A stretch of DNA of 64,000 nucleotides from Streptomyces sp. 1222.5 (GTDB lineage: Bacteria; Actinomycetota; Actinomycetes; Streptomycetales; Streptomycetaceae): contig NZ_FNSZ01000001.1 in the NCBI RefSeq assembly GCF_900105245.1, positions 1,302,001-1,366,000 on the forward strand, written 5' to 3'. Made by a program: the position numbers and the translations under genes. Shown piece by piece: positions 25,247 through 35,084 of the stretch (the stretch's first letter is position 1; the number at the start of each line of letters is the position of its first letter). The notes under the pieces were generated by a model that made no database searches, had not been told where the DNA came from, and was given only the letters and a program-made list of their open reading frames with translations.

Positions 25247-25480
25247 CAGCCCTCTCTACGGCTGTCATACGGCGGGCAGCCCTCTCGGCGGCCGCCGTCC
25301 GGCAAGCGGCCCCCGCTACGGCTGCCGTACCGCGGGAAGCCCCCTCGGCGGCCGCCGTCCGGCAAGCGGCCCCCGCTACGGCTGCCGTACCGCGGGACGT
25401 CCCCTCGGCGGCCGCCGTCCGGCGGATAGCCCCCTCGGCGGCCGCCGTCCGGCAGGCGGCCCGCGCTGCGGCTGTCATGC
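25247..25480 (-). repeat. 60-bp tandem repeat expansion between rhaT and rhaP
   Basis: 25261-25320 and 25321-25380 are near-identical 60-bp units. The core CCCCTCGGCGGCCGCCGTC recurs, with small changes, in four copies starting near 25282, 25342, 25402 and 25432. Each block is in multiples of 30 bp, and ATGAC, the sequence at the rhaP start, also appears at the array edges (25265 and 25475 on the minus strand). The strand antisense to the numbering stays open in two frames through the array. Confidence 0.75.
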
Positions 25481-26992
25481 GGCCGCCCTCCCGGTGGCCG
25501 CCGCCATCACGCTCTCCTCGGTGGCCGCGGCGCGCGGGATCTCGGCGGTGATCCGGCCCTCGTGCATGACGAGCACCCGGTCGGCCATGCCGAGGATCTC
25601 GGGCAGGTCGGAGGAGATCATCAGCACCGCCACACCGTCGGCGGCGAGCTGGGACAGCAGCCGGTGCACCTCGGCCTTGGTGCCGACGTCGATCCCCCGG
25701 GTCGGCTCGTCCACGATGAGCACCTCGGGGCGGGTGGCGAGCCACTTGGCGAGGACGACCTTCTGCTGGTTGCCGCCGGACAGCGTGGAGACGGCGTCCG
25801 CGATCCGGGCGTACTTCACCTGGAGCTTCACCGCCCAGTCCAGGGAACGGCTGCGTTCGGCGCGCGGGTTCATGAGTCCGCCCTTGACGGTCGTGCGCAG
25901 CCCGGTCAGGCCGATGTTCCGCTCGATGGACATGTCCATCACCAGGCCCTGGGCGCGCCGGTCCTCGGGGACCAGGGCGAGTCCCGCGGCCATCGCGGTG
26001 GAGGGGGCCCCGTTGGTGAGCCGGCGGCCGCCGACCTCGACCTCCCCGGCGTCCCAGCGGTCGACGCCGAACACGGCGCGGGCGACCTCGGTACGGCCGG
26101 CGCCGACCAGCCCGGCGAGGCCGACGATCTCGCCGCGCCGCACCTCGAAGGAGACGTCGGTGAAGACGCCCTCACGGGTCAGCCGGCGGACGCTGAGCGC
26201 GGTCTCCCCGGGGGTGACGTCCTGCTTCGGATACAGCTCGTCCAGGTCGCGGCCGACCATCCGGCGGACCAGGTCGTCCTCGGTCATCCCGTCGAGCGGC
26301 TCGCCGGCGATCCAGGCGCCGTCGCGCAGCGTCGTCACCCGCCCGCAGATCTGGAAGATCTCCTCCAGCCGGTGCGAGATGAACAGCACGGCGGCGCCCT
26401 GATCGCGCAGGGTGCGCACGACTCCGAAGAGCCGGGCGACCTCGCTGCCGGTCAGGGCGGCCGTCGGCTCGTCCATGATCAGGACCCGGGCGTCGAAGGA
26501 GAGCGCCTTGGCGATCTCCACGATCTGCTGGTCCGCGATGGACAGGCCGCGGGCGGGCCGGTCGGGGTCGAGATCGACGCCGAGGCGTTTCATCAGGGCG
26601 GCCGTGGCCCCGTGGGTGGCCTTGTGGTCGATGCGGCCGAGGGACCGCCGGGGCCGGCGGCCCATGAAGATGTTCTCGGCGATCGACAGGTCCGGGAAGA
26701 GCGTCGGCTCCTGGTAGATCACGGCGATGCCGGCGTCACGGGCATCGCCGGGGCCGTGGAAGACGACCGGCGCCCCGTCGAGCAGCACCTGGCCGGCGTC
26801 CGGCCGGTGCACGCCGGCGAGGGTCTTGATCAGGGTCGACTTGCCCGCGCCGTTCTCACCGGCGAGGGCGTGCACCTCGCCGGGCAGCAGCTCCAGCGAG
26901 ACGTCCCGGAGGGCGCGCACGGCACCGAAGGACTTGGAGACGCCCGCGAGTGCCAGCACCGGGGCCGGTCCCGTGTCAGGCGGGTGGGTCAT
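25475..26992 (-). CDS. rhaT: Rhamnose ABC transporter, duplicated ATP-binding protein
   Basis: 505-aa sugar-import ATPase with two nucleotide-binding domains. The first has Walker [10 protein letters not shown], signature LSIADQQ and Walker [12 protein letters not shown]. The second has the usual degenerate Walker A ([10 protein letters not shown]) with an intact signature LSGGNQQKV and Walker [13 protein letters not shown]. It energises rhamnose uptake through RhaPQ. First gene of the minus-strand operon; a promoter and a LacI-type operator (27044-27055) lie just upstream. Confidence 0.93.
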   Translation of the reverse strand: MTHPPDTGPAPVLALAGVSKSFGAVRALRDVSLELLPGEVHALAGENGAGKSTLIKTLAGVHRPDAGQVLLDGAPVVFHGPGDARDAGIAVIYQEPTLFPDLSIAENIFMGRRPRRSLGRIDHKATHGATAALMKRLGVDLDPDRPARGLSIADQQIVEIAKALSFDARVLIMDEPTAALTGSEVARLFGVVRTLRDQGAAVLFISHRLEEIFQICGRVTTLRDGAWIAGEPLDGMTEDDLVRRMVGRDLDELYPKQDVTPGETALSVRRLTREGVFTDVSFEVRRGEIVGLAGLVGAGRTEVARAVFGVDRWDAGEVEVGGRRLTNGAPSTAMAAGLALVPEDRRAQGLVMDMSIERNIGLTGLRTTVKGGLMNPRAERSRSLDWAVKLQVKYARIADAVSTLSGGNQQKVVLAKWLATRPEVLIVDEPTRGIDVGTKAEVHRLLSQLAADGVAVLMISSDLPEILGMADRVLVMHEGRITAEIPRAAATEESVMAAATGRAAA

Positions 26993-27043
26993 GGGGACTC
27001 CTCGACGACATCGCCGAACGGGCCCGGGGCCCTCACGGCGTCG

Positions 27044-27099
27044 TGAAAGGTTTCAAATGGATTGCCGGGACCGTAGGCATCACCGCCGGGCCACGTCAA
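27044..27099 (-). promoter_or_regulatory. Promoter and LacI-type operator for the rhamnose transport operon
   Basis: On the minus strand a TTGACG -35 (27099-27094), an 18-bp spacer and a TACGGT -10 (27075-27070) precede the palindrome TGAAAGGTTTCA (27055-27044), which would sit about +8 to +19. This is a roadblock position for a LacI-family repressor. Confidence 0.6.
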
Positions 27100-27173
27100 T
27101 GGGTCCACGCCGAAAACCTTTCCATGCCGGAGCGTCACGGCGGAGTCACAAGCAACCGTGTGGGCCGGAGTGC

Positions 27174-27220
27174 TTGACACCCTCCGGAACGACACCTAGC
27201 TTCCGTTCTGAATCGTTTCA
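27174..27220 (+). promoter_or_regulatory. Promoter and LacI-type operator for rhaI-rhaD-rhaB
   Basis: TTGACA (27174-27179), a 17-bp spacer and TAGCTT (27197-27202) form a good vegetative promoter. TGAATCGTTTCA (27209-27220), similar to the operator on the other strand, covers the expected start site. The rhaI GTG follows at 27261. Confidence 0.7.
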
Positions 27221-27260
27221 CAAGCTCAGTCGTTCCGCCTGACCTCACAGGAGCCCTGAA

Positions 27261-28421
27261 GTGACCGACCTCGCCGCGGTGAAGGCCGCGCTCAAGACCC
27301 AGGCCGTCGAGACGCCGTCGTGGGCGTACGGGAACTCGGGAACCCGATTCAAGGTGTTCGCCCAGGCCGGTGTGCCGCGCACGGCCCAGGAGAAACTCCA
27401 GGACGCCGCCAAGGTGCACGAGTTCACGGGCGTGGCCCCGACCGTCGCCCTGCACATCCCCTGGGACCGGGTCGACGACTACACGGCACTGGCGAAGTAC
27501 GCCGAGGAGCGCGGTGTACGGCTGGGCGCCGTCAACTCCAACACCTTCCAGGACGACGACTACAGGCTCGGCAGCATCTGCCATCCGGACGCGGCGGTGC
27601 GCCGCAAGGCGCTCGGCCACCTGCTGGAGTGCGTGGACATCATGGACGCCGCGGGCTCCCGCGATCTGAAGCTGTGGTTCGCGGACGGCACCAACTATCC
27701 CGGCCAGGACGACATCCGCGCCCGGCAGGACCGGCTCGCGGAGGGACTGGCCGAGGTGTACGCACGGCTCGGCGACGGACAGCGGATGCTGCTGGAGTAC
27801 AAGTTCTTCGAGCCGGCCTTCTACACGACGGACGTACCGGACTGGGGCACGGCGTACGCGCACTGCCTGACGCTCGGGCCGAAGGCGCAGGTCGTCGTCG
27901 ACATCGGACACCACGCACCCGGCACCAACATCGAGTTCATCGTGGCGACGCTGCTGCGGGAGGAGAAGCTCGGCGGCTTCGACTTCAACTCGCGGTTCTA
28001 CGCCGACGACGACCTGATGGTGGGGGCCGCCGACCCCTTCCAGCTGTTCCGGATCATGTACGAGGTGGTGCGCGGCGGCGGGCTGTCCGCGCGGGTCGCG
28101 TTCATGCTCGACCAGTGCCACAACGTCGAGGCGAAGATCCCGGCGATCATCCGCTCGGTGATGAACGTGCAGGAGGCGACGGCCAAGGCGCTGCTGGTGG
28201 ACCGGTCGGCGCTGGCCGCGGCTCAGGCCGCGGGCGAGGTCCTCGACGCGAACGCCGTGCTCATGGACGCGTACAACACCGATGTACGGCCGCTGCTGCG
28301 GGAGGTGCGCGAGGAGATGGGGCTCGACCCCGATCCGCTGGCCGCGTACCGGCGGTCGGGGTGGGCCGAGAAGGTCGTCGCCGAGCGGGTCGGGGGTCGG
28401 CAGGCCGGCTGGGGCGCCTAG
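27261..28421 (+). CDS. rhaI: L-rhamnose isomerase
   Basis: 386-aa cytosolic isomerase converting L-rhamnose to L-rhamnulose (EC 5.3.1.14), of the Pseudomonas/actinobacterial RhaI type with a xylose-isomerase-like TIM barrel. Metal and substrate segments are visible: [70 protein letters not shown] and DQCHNVE. The GTG start at 27261 lies behind AGGAG. First gene of the catabolic operon, directly downstream of a well-formed promoter and operator. Confidence 0.95.
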   Translation: MTDLAAVKAALKTQAVETPSWAYGNSGTRFKVFAQAGVPRTAQEKLQDAAKVHEFTGVAPTVALHIPWDRVDDYTALAKYAEERGVRLGAVNSNTFQDDDYRLGSICHPDAAVRRKALGHLLECVDIMDAAGSRDLKLWFADGTNYPGQDDIRARQDRLAEGLAEVYARLGDGQRMLLEYKFFEPAFYTTDVPDWGTAYAHCLTLGPKAQVVVDIGHHAPGTNIEFIVATLLREEKLGGFDFNSRFYADDDLMVGAADPFQLFRIMYEVVRGGGLSARVAFMLDQCHNVEAKIPAIIRSVMNVQEATAKALLVDRSALAAAQAAGEVLDANAVLMDAYNTDVRPLLREVREEMGLDPDPLAAYRRSGWAEKVVAERVGGRQAGWGA

Positions 28422-28535
28422 GCGCACGCCCCGTCGCCCTGTCGCCTCGGCGGCCGCGCGCCGGACGGATCCGGCCGCCAGGGTACCCGCGTCCCCCTTC
28501 GAACCCCCTGTCATCCGAGGAGCTGAGGAATCTCC

Positions 28536-30575
28536 ATGCCCACCCATCCCGAAGCCGCCGCACTGATCACCCGGTCCCATCGGCTCGGTTCCGATCCCCG
28601 CAACACGAACTACGCCGGCGGGAACGCCTCCGCCAAAGGCACCGGCACCGACCCCGTCACCGGTGGTGACGTGGAGCTGATGTGGGTCAAGGGGTCCGGC
28701 GGCGACCTGGGCACGCTGACCGGGGCCGGGCTGGCCGTGCTGCGGCTGGACCGGCTGCGGGCCCTGGTGGACGTGTACCCCGGTGTCGAGCGCGAGGACG
28801 AGATGGTCGCCGCGTTCGACTACTGCCTGCACGGCAAGGGCGGGGCCGCGCCCTCCATCGACACCGCGATGCACGGACTGGTGGACGCCCCGCACGTGGA
28901 CCATCTGCACCCGGATTCCGGCATCGCCCTCGCCTGCGCCGCCGACGGGGAGAAGCTGACCGCCGAGTGCTTCGGGGACCGCGTGGTGTGGGTGCCGTGG
29001 CGCCGGCCCGGCTTCCAGCTCGGGCTGGACATCGCCGCCGTCCGGAAGGCCAACCCGCGGGCCGTCGGGTGCATCCTCGGCGGGCACGGGATCACCGCCT
29101 GGGGCGACAGCTCCGAGGAGTGCGAGCGCAACTCCCTGCACATCATCCGCACGGCCGAGGCGTTCCTGGCGGAGCGCGGGAAGGCGGAGCCCTTCGGACC
29201 GGTGATCGCGGGCTACGAGGCGCTGCCCGAGGCCGAGCGGCGCCAACGCGCCACCGCGCTGGCGCCGTACGTCCGCGCCCTCGCCTCCCGGGACCGGCCG
29301 CAGGTCGGGCACTTCGACGACTCGGAGGCCGTACTCGACTTCACGGCCCGTGCCGAGCACCCGCGCCTGGCCGCGCTGGGCACCTCCTGCCCCGACCACT
29401 TCCTGCGCACCAAGGTCCGGCCGCTCGTGCTCGACCTGCCGCCCACGGCGCCGCTGGAGGAGGCCCTCGCACGGCTGACGGAACTGCACGGCGCCTACCG
29501 TGAGAAGTACGCCGCCTACTACCGGCGGCACGCCCTGCCCGACTCCCCCGGCATGCGCGGCGCCGACCCGGCGATCGTGCTGGTCCCCGGCGTGGGCATG
29601 TTCTCCTTCGGCAAGGACAAGCAGACCGCGCGCGTGGCCGGCGAGTTCTACGTCAACGCGATCAACGTGATGCGCGGGGCGGAGGCGGTGTCGTCGTACG
29701 CGCCGATCGAGGAGTCGGAGAAGTTCCGCATCGAGTACTGGGCGCTGGAGGAGGCCAAGCTGCGGCGGATGCCGAGGCCCCGGCCGCTGGCCACCCGGGT
29801 GGCCCTGGTGACGGGCGCGGGCAGCGGGATCGGGCGGGCCGTCGCGCACCGGCTGGCCGGTGAGGGCGCCTGCGTGGTGGTCGCGGACCTCGACGCGGAA
29901 GGCGCGGCCCGGGTCGCCGAGGAGCTCGGCGGGCCGGACAGGGCGGTCGCGGTGCAGGTGGACGTCACGTCGGAGGAGCGGATCGCCGAGGCGTTCCGGG
30001 CGGCCGTGCTCGCCTTCGGCGGGGTCGACCTCGTCGTGAACAACGCCGGGATCTCGATCTCCAAGCCGCTGCTGGAGACCACCGCCCGGGACTGGGACCT
30101 CCAGCACGACGTCATGGCCCGCGGGTCCTTCCTCGTGTCGCGGGAGGCGGCCCGGGTGATGACCGCGCAGGGACTGGGCGGCGACATCGTCTACATCGTC
30201 TCCAAGAACGCCGTGTTCGCCGGGCCCGACAACATCGCCTACTCGGCAACCAAGGCCGACCAGGCCCATCAGGTGCGGCTCCTCGCCGCAGAACTGGGCG
30301 AGCACGGCATCCGCGTCAACGGCGTCAACCCGGACGGTGTGGTGCGCGGTTCCGGGATCTTCGCGGGCGGCTGGGGCGCCCAGCGGGCCGCGGTGTACGG
30401 GGTGCCGGAGGAGAAGCTCGGCGAGTTCTACGCCCAGCGCACGCTCCTCAAGCGGGAGGTGCTGCCCGAGCACGTCGCCAACGCGGTGTTCGCGCTCACG
30501 GGCGGCGGGCTCACGCACACCACCGGGCTGCACGTGCCGGTCGACGCGGGTGTGGCGGCCGCGTTCCTGCGATGA
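28536..30575 (+). CDS. rhaD: Bifunctional rhamnulose-1-phosphate aldolase / lactaldehyde dehydrogenase
   Basis: 679-aa fusion. The N-terminal part (about 1-400) is a class II aldolase/adducin-type domain: GGNASAKGTG, HVDHLHPDSGIALAC with the metal histidines, and GGHGITAWG. It should cleave rhamnulose-1-phosphate to DHAP and L-lactaldehyde. From about 420 a short-chain dehydrogenase follows (VTGAGSGIGRAVA; NNAGIS; catalytic YSATK), expected to oxidise lactaldehyde to L-lactate with NAD. A GAGGAG ribosome site precedes the ATG at 28536. The stop overlaps the rhaB start (ATGA), implying coupled translation. Confidence 0.93.
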   Translation: MPTHPEAAALITRSHRLGSDPRNTNYAGGNASAKGTGTDPVTGGDVELMWVKGSGGDLGTLTGAGLAVLRLDRLRALVDVYPGVEREDEMVAAFDYCLHGKGGAAPSIDTAMHGLVDAPHVDHLHPDSGIALACAADGEKLTAECFGDRVVWVPWRRPGFQLGLDIAAVRKANPRAVGCILGGHGITAWGDSSEECERNSLHIIRTAEAFLAERGKAEPFGPVIAGYEALPEAERRQRATALAPYVRALASRDRPQVGHFDDSEAVLDFTARAEHPRLAALGTSCPDHFLRTKVRPLVLDLPPTAPLEEALARLTELHGAYREKYAAYYRRHALPDSPGMRGADPAIVLVPGVGMFSFGKDKQTARVAGEFYVNAINVMRGAEAVSSYAPIEESEKFRIEYWALEEAKLRRMPRPRPLATRVALVTGAGSGIGRAVAHRLAGEGACVVVADLDAEGAARVAEELGGPDRAVAVQVDVTSEERIAEAFRAAVLAFGGVDLVVNNAGISISKPLLETTARDWDLQHDVMARGSFLVSREAARVMTAQGLGGDIVYIVSKNAVFAGPDNIAYSATKADQAHQVRLLAAELGEHGIRVNGVNPDGVVRGSGIFAGGWGAQRAAVYGVPEEKLGEFYAQRTLLKREVLPEHVANAVFALTGGGLTHTTGLHVPVDAGVAAAFLR

Positions 30576-32047
30576 GCGCGGACGTGGACGCGGGCGCACG
30601 GTCGTACGCCGCGGTCGACCTCGGCGCCTCCAGCGGCCGGGTGATGGTCGGCCGGGTGGGCCCGGACTCGCTGGAGCTGAGCGAGGCGCACCGGTTCCCG
30701 AACCGGCCGGTGCGCCTCCCGGAGGGGCTGCGCTGGGACATCCTCGCTCTCCACCGGGGGGTGCTCGACGGGCTGCGGGCGGCGGGGACCCGCAGCGGTG
30801 GGCGGCTCGCTTCCGTCGGCATCGACGGCTGGGCCGTCGACCACGGCCTGCTGGACGCCGACGGGGCCCTGCTGGGCAACCCGGTGCACTACCGCGACGC
30901 CCGCACGGAGGGCGTCGCCGAGAAGGTGTGGGCGACCGTGCCGGCCGCCGAGCTGTACGCGGCCACCGGTCTGCAGTACGCCCCCTTCAACACCCTGTAC
31001 CAGCTGGTGGCCGCCCGCCCGACCGTCCAGTTCGCCCGGGCGGCACGGGCGTTGCTCGTCCCCGACCTGCTCACGTACTGGCTGACCGGGGAGCAGGGGA
31101 CCGAGCTGACCAATGCCTCGACCACCCAGCTGATCGATCCCCGGACGCGGACGTGGGCGTACGAGGTCGCCGAGCGGCTGGGCGTCGACCTCGGCCTGTT
31201 CCCGCCGCTGCGGCAGCCGGGCGATCCGGCGGGGCAGCTGCGCCCGGAGGTGCTGGAGGAGACGGGCCTCGCCGGTCCGGTGCCGGTGACGGCCGTCGCC
31301 TCGCACGACACCGCCTCCGCGGTGGCCGCCGTCCCCGCCACCGGCGAGCGTTTCGCCTACATCTGCACCGGCACCTGGTCGCTGGCCGGGCTGGAGCTGA
31401 CCGCGCCGGTGCTCACCGAGGAGAGCCGGGCCGCCAACTTCACCAACGAGCTGGGGCTGGACGGCACCGTCCGGTACCTGCGCAACATCATGGGCCTCTG
31501 GCTGCTCCAGGAGTGCGTACGGGCCTGGGGCGAGCCGGATCTGGACGTGCTGCTGAGGGGGGCCGCCGACGTGCCGCCGCTGCGCTCGGTGGTGGACGCG
31601 GGGGACGAGGCGTTCCTGGCGCCGGGGCGGATGCCGCAGCGGATCGCCGAGGCCTGCCGGGCGACGGGGCAGCCCGTGCCCGGAACCCGCGCGGAGACCA
31701 CGCGGTGCATCCTCGACTCGCTGGCGCTGGCGCACCGGCGGGCCGTCGAGGACGCGCAGCGGCTCGCCGGGCATCCCGTGGACGTGGTGCACGTGGTGGG
31801 CGGTGGCACCCGCAACGCACTGCTCTGCCAGCTGACGGCCGACGCCTGCGGACTGCCCGTGGTGGCGGGTCCGACGGAGGCGGCCGCCCTCGGCAACGTC
31901 CTCGTCCAGGCCCGCGCGCACGGTCTGGTCGGCGATCTCGCCGACATGCGCCGGCTGCTCGTCCGCACCCAGCCGCCGACCCGGTACAGGCCGCGCGGGA
32001 ACGGCGCCCGCTGGCGCGAGGCCGAGGCGCGGCTCGCCGCACGGTGA
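30572..32047 (+). CDS. rhaB: L-rhamnulokinase
   Basis: 491-aa FGGY-family kinase that phosphorylates L-rhamnulose at C1. The N-terminal phosphate loop is AVDLGASSGRVMVG; GIDGWAVDHGLLD, VASHDTASAVAAVP, CTGTWSLAG and VVGGGTRNALLCQLTADACG follow the family order. The ATG overlaps the rhaD stop by 4 bp. The lactate-oxidation genes begin 71 bp downstream on the same strand. Confidence 0.95.
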   Translation: MSADVDAGARSYAAVDLGASSGRVMVGRVGPDSLELSEAHRFPNRPVRLPEGLRWDILALHRGVLDGLRAAGTRSGGRLASVGIDGWAVDHGLLDADGALLGNPVHYRDARTEGVAEKVWATVPAAELYAATGLQYAPFNTLYQLVAARPTVQFARAARALLVPDLLTYWLTGEQGTELTNASTTQLIDPRTRTWAYEVAERLGVDLGLFPPLRQPGDPAGQLRPEVLEETGLAGPVPVTAVASHDTASAVAAVPATGERFAYICTGTWSLAGLELTAPVLTEESRAANFTNELGLDGTVRYLRNIMGLWLLQECVRAWGEPDLDVLLRGAADVPPLRSVVDAGDEAFLAPGRMPQRIAEACRATGQPVPGTRAETTRCILDSLALAHRRAVEDAQRLAGHPVDVVHVVGGGTRNALLCQLTADACGLPVVAGPTEAAALGNVLVQARAHGLVGDLADMRRLLVRTQPPTRYRPRGNGARWREAEARLAAR

Positions 32048-32118
32048 CAGCGCTCTCCGACGGAGGGTACCCGCCCACTACCCTGCACTCGTCCGACGAC
32101 CGAACCCGAGGAGCCGCG

Positions 32119-32874
32119 ATGCGTGTCGCCCTGTTCCTGACCTGCGTCAACGACACGCTCTATCCGGACACCGGCCGCGCCGTGGTGAGACTGCTGACCA
32201 GGCTGGGCGTCCACGTCGACTTCCCGATGGGCCAGACCTGCTGCGGGCAGGCGCACTACAACACCGGCTACCGGCACGGGGCGGAGCCGCTCGCCCGGCA
32301 CTTCGCCGAGGTCTTCGGGGACTACGAGGCGATCGTGACCCCCTCGGGGTCCTGCGGGGCGATGGTGCGGGAGCTGTACCCGCGGATGGGCGAGCGGGCA
32401 CGTGCGGAGGGCCGCGGGGACTCGCTGGCCGCGACCCTGGCGGCGGTGGTGCCGAAGACGTACGAGCTGACGGAGTTCCTGGTGGACGTGCTGGGGGTGA
32501 CGGACGTGGGGGCGTACTACCCGCACCGGGTCACCTACCACCCCACCTGCCACGGGCTGCGCGGGCTCGGGCTCGGCGACCGGCCCCGGCGGCTGCTGAC
32601 GGCGGTCGGGGGACTGGAACTGGTGGAGCTTCCGGGGGCGGAGGAGTGCTGCGGGTTCGGCGGCACGTTCGCGGTGAAGAACGCGGACGTGTCGGCGGCG
32701 ATGGGCACGGACAAGGTGCGCAACGCCGAGTCGACGGGCGCGGACGTGCTGTGCGCGGCCGACAACTCCTGTCTGATGCACATCGGCGGCACGATGAGCC
32801 GGCTGCGGACCGGCATGCGGCCGGTCCACATCGCGGAGATCCTGGCGAGCACGAAGGAGGAACCGGCCGTATGA
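32119..32874 (+). CDS. lutA: L-lactate oxidation complex subunit LutA (CCG-domain Fe-S protein)
   Basis: 251-aa cytosolic subunit of the LutABC L-lactate dehydrogenase complex, with two cysteine-rich CCG domains: TCCGQAHYNTG with PSGSCGAMV, and YHPTCHGLRG with EECCGFGGTFAVKN. It handles electrons from L-lactate oxidation to pyruvate. A GAGGAG ribosome site precedes ATG 32119, and the stop overlaps lutB by 4 bp. Position immediately after the rhamnose genes suggests it consumes lactate made by RhaD, although free lactate could also be its substrate. Confidence 0.9.
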   Translation: MRVALFLTCVNDTLYPDTGRAVVRLLTRLGVHVDFPMGQTCCGQAHYNTGYRHGAEPLARHFAEVFGDYEAIVTPSGSCGAMVRELYPRMGERARAEGRGDSLAATLAAVVPKTYELTEFLVDVLGVTDVGAYYPHRVTYHPTCHGLRGLGLGDRPRRLLTAVGGLELVELPGAEECCGFGGTFAVKNADVSAAMGTDKVRNAESTGADVLCAADNSCLMHIGGTMSRLRTGMRPVHIAEILASTKEEPAV

Positions 32875-34358
32875 GCGCGACGTTCGTCGGCATGCCCGCG
32901 TTTCCGGCCTTTCCCGAGGCCGCGCGTGAGGCCGTGCACGACGCCACCCTGCGGGGCAATCTGCGACACGCCACCCACACCATCCGGACCAAACGCGCCC
33001 GGGCGGTCGGCGAGTTGTCCGACTGGGCCGAGCTGCGGGAGGCGGGCCGCCGGATCAAGGACCACACGCTGCGCCATCTCGACCGGTATCTGGTGCGGTT
33101 GGAGGAGTCCGTGACGGCGGCGGGCGGTACGGTCCACTGGGCCGCCGACGGCGAGGAGGCCAACCGGATCGTGGCCGAACTGGTCAGGGCGACCGGCGAG
33201 TCCGAGGTCGTCAAGGTCAAGTCGATGGCCACGCAGGAGATCGGGCTGAACGAGGCCCTGGAGGCCGAGGGCATCCGTGCCTACGAGACCGATCTCGCCG
33301 AGTTGATCGTCCAGTTGGGCAAGGACCGTCCCTCGCACATCCTGGTGCCTGCCATCCACCGCAACCGGGGTGAGATCCGGGACATCTTCGCGAGTGAGAT
33401 GGGGGCGTGGGGCCGCCCGGCGCCCGAGGGTCTGACGGACACACCCGCCGAACTCGCCGAGGCTGCCCGGTTGCACCTGCGGGAGAAGTTCCTGCGCGCG
33501 AAGGTCGGCGTCTCCGGCGCGAACTTCATGGTCGCCGAGACCGGCACGCTCGTCGTGGTGGAGTCCGAGGGCAACGGCCGGATGTGCCTGACCCTGCCGA
33601 AGACGCTGATCTCGGTCGTCGGCATCGAGAAGGTGGTGCCCACCTGGCGGGACCTGGAGGTCTTCCTCCAGACGCTGCCCCGCTCCTCCACCGCCGAGCG
33701 CATGAACCCGTACACGAGCATGTGGACCGGCACCACCGACGGGGACGGGCCGGACACCTTCCACCTGGTGCTCCTCGACAACGGGCGCACCGACACCCTC
33801 GCCGACACCGTCGGCCGCCAGGCCCTGCGCTGCATCCGCTGCTCGGCCTGCCTCAACGTCTGCCCGGTCTACGAGCGGGCCGGCGGACACGCCTACGGTT
33901 CGGTCTACCCGGGCCCGATCGGTGCCATCCTCAGCCCCCAACTGCGGGGCACGGCCAGTGAGATCGACGCCTCGCTGCCCTACGCCTCGTCCCTGTGCGG
34001 GGCCTGCTACGAGGTCTGCCCGGTCGCCATCGACATCCCCGAGGTGCTGGTGCACCTGCGGGAGCGGGTGGTGGAGGGCGGACCGGCGGTCCGGGCGGGC
34101 AACCGGGTCGTGCTCAAGCCCGCCAGGGGGCACGCGGCCGAACGGGCGGCCATGCGGGCCGCAGGCTGGGCGTTCGCCCACCCGGGCGCCCTGCGCACCG
34201 GCCAGCGGCTCGCCTCCCGCACCCGCCGGCTGCACCCCCGTACCCTGCCGGGCCCGGGCAGGGCGTGGAGCGGCAGCCGGGATCTGCCGGCGGTGCCGGC
34301 CGAGCCGTTCCGGGACTGGTGGCAGCGGTCCCGCGGGGGAAAGGACGACGTCAAGTGA
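32871..34358 (+). CDS. lutB: L-lactate oxidation complex subunit LutB (ferredoxin-like)
   Basis: 495-aa subunit with an N-terminal LUD domain (MVAETGTLVVVESEGNGRM, about 215-235) and C-terminal ferredoxin-type clusters: CIRCSACLNVCPVYE (about 322-335) and CGACYEVCPVAIDIPEVL (about 379-396). It probably carries electrons within LutABC. ATGA overlap with lutA and GTGA overlap with lutC indicate a coupled operon. The tail after residue 440 is Arg/Pro-rich and variable. Confidence 0.92.
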   Translation: MSATFVGMPAFPAFPEAAREAVHDATLRGNLRHATHTIRTKRARAVGELSDWAELREAGRRIKDHTLRHLDRYLVRLEESVTAAGGTVHWAADGEEANRIVAELVRATGESEVVKVKSMATQEIGLNEALEAEGIRAYETDLAELIVQLGKDRPSHILVPAIHRNRGEIRDIFASEMGAWGRPAPEGLTDTPAELAEAARLHLREKFLRAKVGVSGANFMVAETGTLVVVESEGNGRMCLTLPKTLISVVGIEKVVPTWRDLEVFLQTLPRSSTAERMNPYTSMWTGTTDGDGPDTFHLVLLDNGRTDTLADTVGRQALRCIRCSACLNVCPVYERAGGHAYGSVYPGPIGAILSPQLRGTASEIDASLPYASSLCGACYEVCPVAIDIPEVLVHLRERVVEGGPAVRAGNRVVLKPARGHAAERAAMRAAGWAFAHPGALRTGQRLASRTRRLHPRTLPGPGRAWSGSRDLPAVPAEPFRDWWQRSRGGKDDVK

Positions 34359-34996
34359 GCAGCAGGGAAAGGATCCTGGGCCGGGTGCGGCGGGCGCTCG
34401 CCGATGTCGCACCCGACGAGGAGCCGTACGAGAGGGCCGTGGCGCGGGACTACGCGCGCGAGCACGGGGAGCGCACGGCCGAGGAGACGGTGGAGCTGCT
34501 CGCGGAGAACCTGGCGGACTACCGGGCGATCGTGCACCGCTGCGACGCGGAGGAGCTGCCGCTGCTGGTGATGCGGCTGCTGGCCGCGCGCGGCTCCGAG
34601 GAGGTGCTGGTGCCGCCGGGGCTGCCGCCCGGGTGGCTGGCGGCGGCGGACCCGGTGCGGATCCACGACCGGGCGGAGAGCACGCCGCACCGGCTGGACC
34701 GGGTGGGCAGCGTGGTGACGGGGTGTGCCGTGGCCGTCGCCGAGACCGGCACGATCGTCCTGGACGGCTCCCCCGACCAGGGCCGGCGCCGGATCTCGCT
34801 GATCCCGGACCACCACATCTGTGTGGTCGGGGTGCCCGACCAGGTCGTCGCCTCCGTTCCGCAGGCCATCGAACGGCTCGACCCGACCCGCCCGTTGACG
34901 TGGATTTCCGGCCCGTCGGCCACCAGCGACATCGAGCTGGACCGGGTCGAGGGCGTGCATGGGCCGCGCACCCTGGAGGTGATCCTGCTCGGCTGA
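34355..34996 (+). CDS. lutC: L-lactate oxidation complex subunit LutC
   Basis: 213-aa LUD-domain protein, the third LutABC subunit. AVAETGTIVLDGSPDQGRRR and LIPDHHICVVG are family hallmarks. The GTG at 34355 overlaps the lutB stop (GTGA). The gene ends the rhamnose-lactate cluster; an 88-bp gap separates it from the OpuC ATPase, with no obvious terminator. Confidence 0.9.
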   Translation: MSSRERILGRVRRALADVAPDEEPYERAVARDYAREHGERTAEETVELLAENLADYRAIVHRCDAEELPLLVMRLLAARGSEEVLVPPGLPPGWLAAADPVRIHDRAESTPHRLDRVGSVVTGCAVAVAETGTIVLDGSPDQGRRRISLIPDHHICVVGVPDQVVASVPQAIERLDPTRPLTWISGPSATSDIELDRVEGVHGPRTLEVILLG

Positions 34997-35084
34997 CCGG
35001 ACGGGCCGTCCCGGCCCGGTGCCGGTGTCCGCCACTCGGGCCACGGCGGATGACGCCCGGACGGCCCCGCCGTAGCGTGAGGGG

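Noticed and set aside
25247..25480. CRISPR-like array
   Set aside because: The units are contiguous 60/30-bp repeats without unique spacers and no cas genes are present.
27135..30599. 1154-codon open frame opposite the rhamnose catabolic genes
   Set aside because: Low-complexity Arg/Gly/Pro/His composition with no domain; it mirrors the third-position GC of the real + strand genes.
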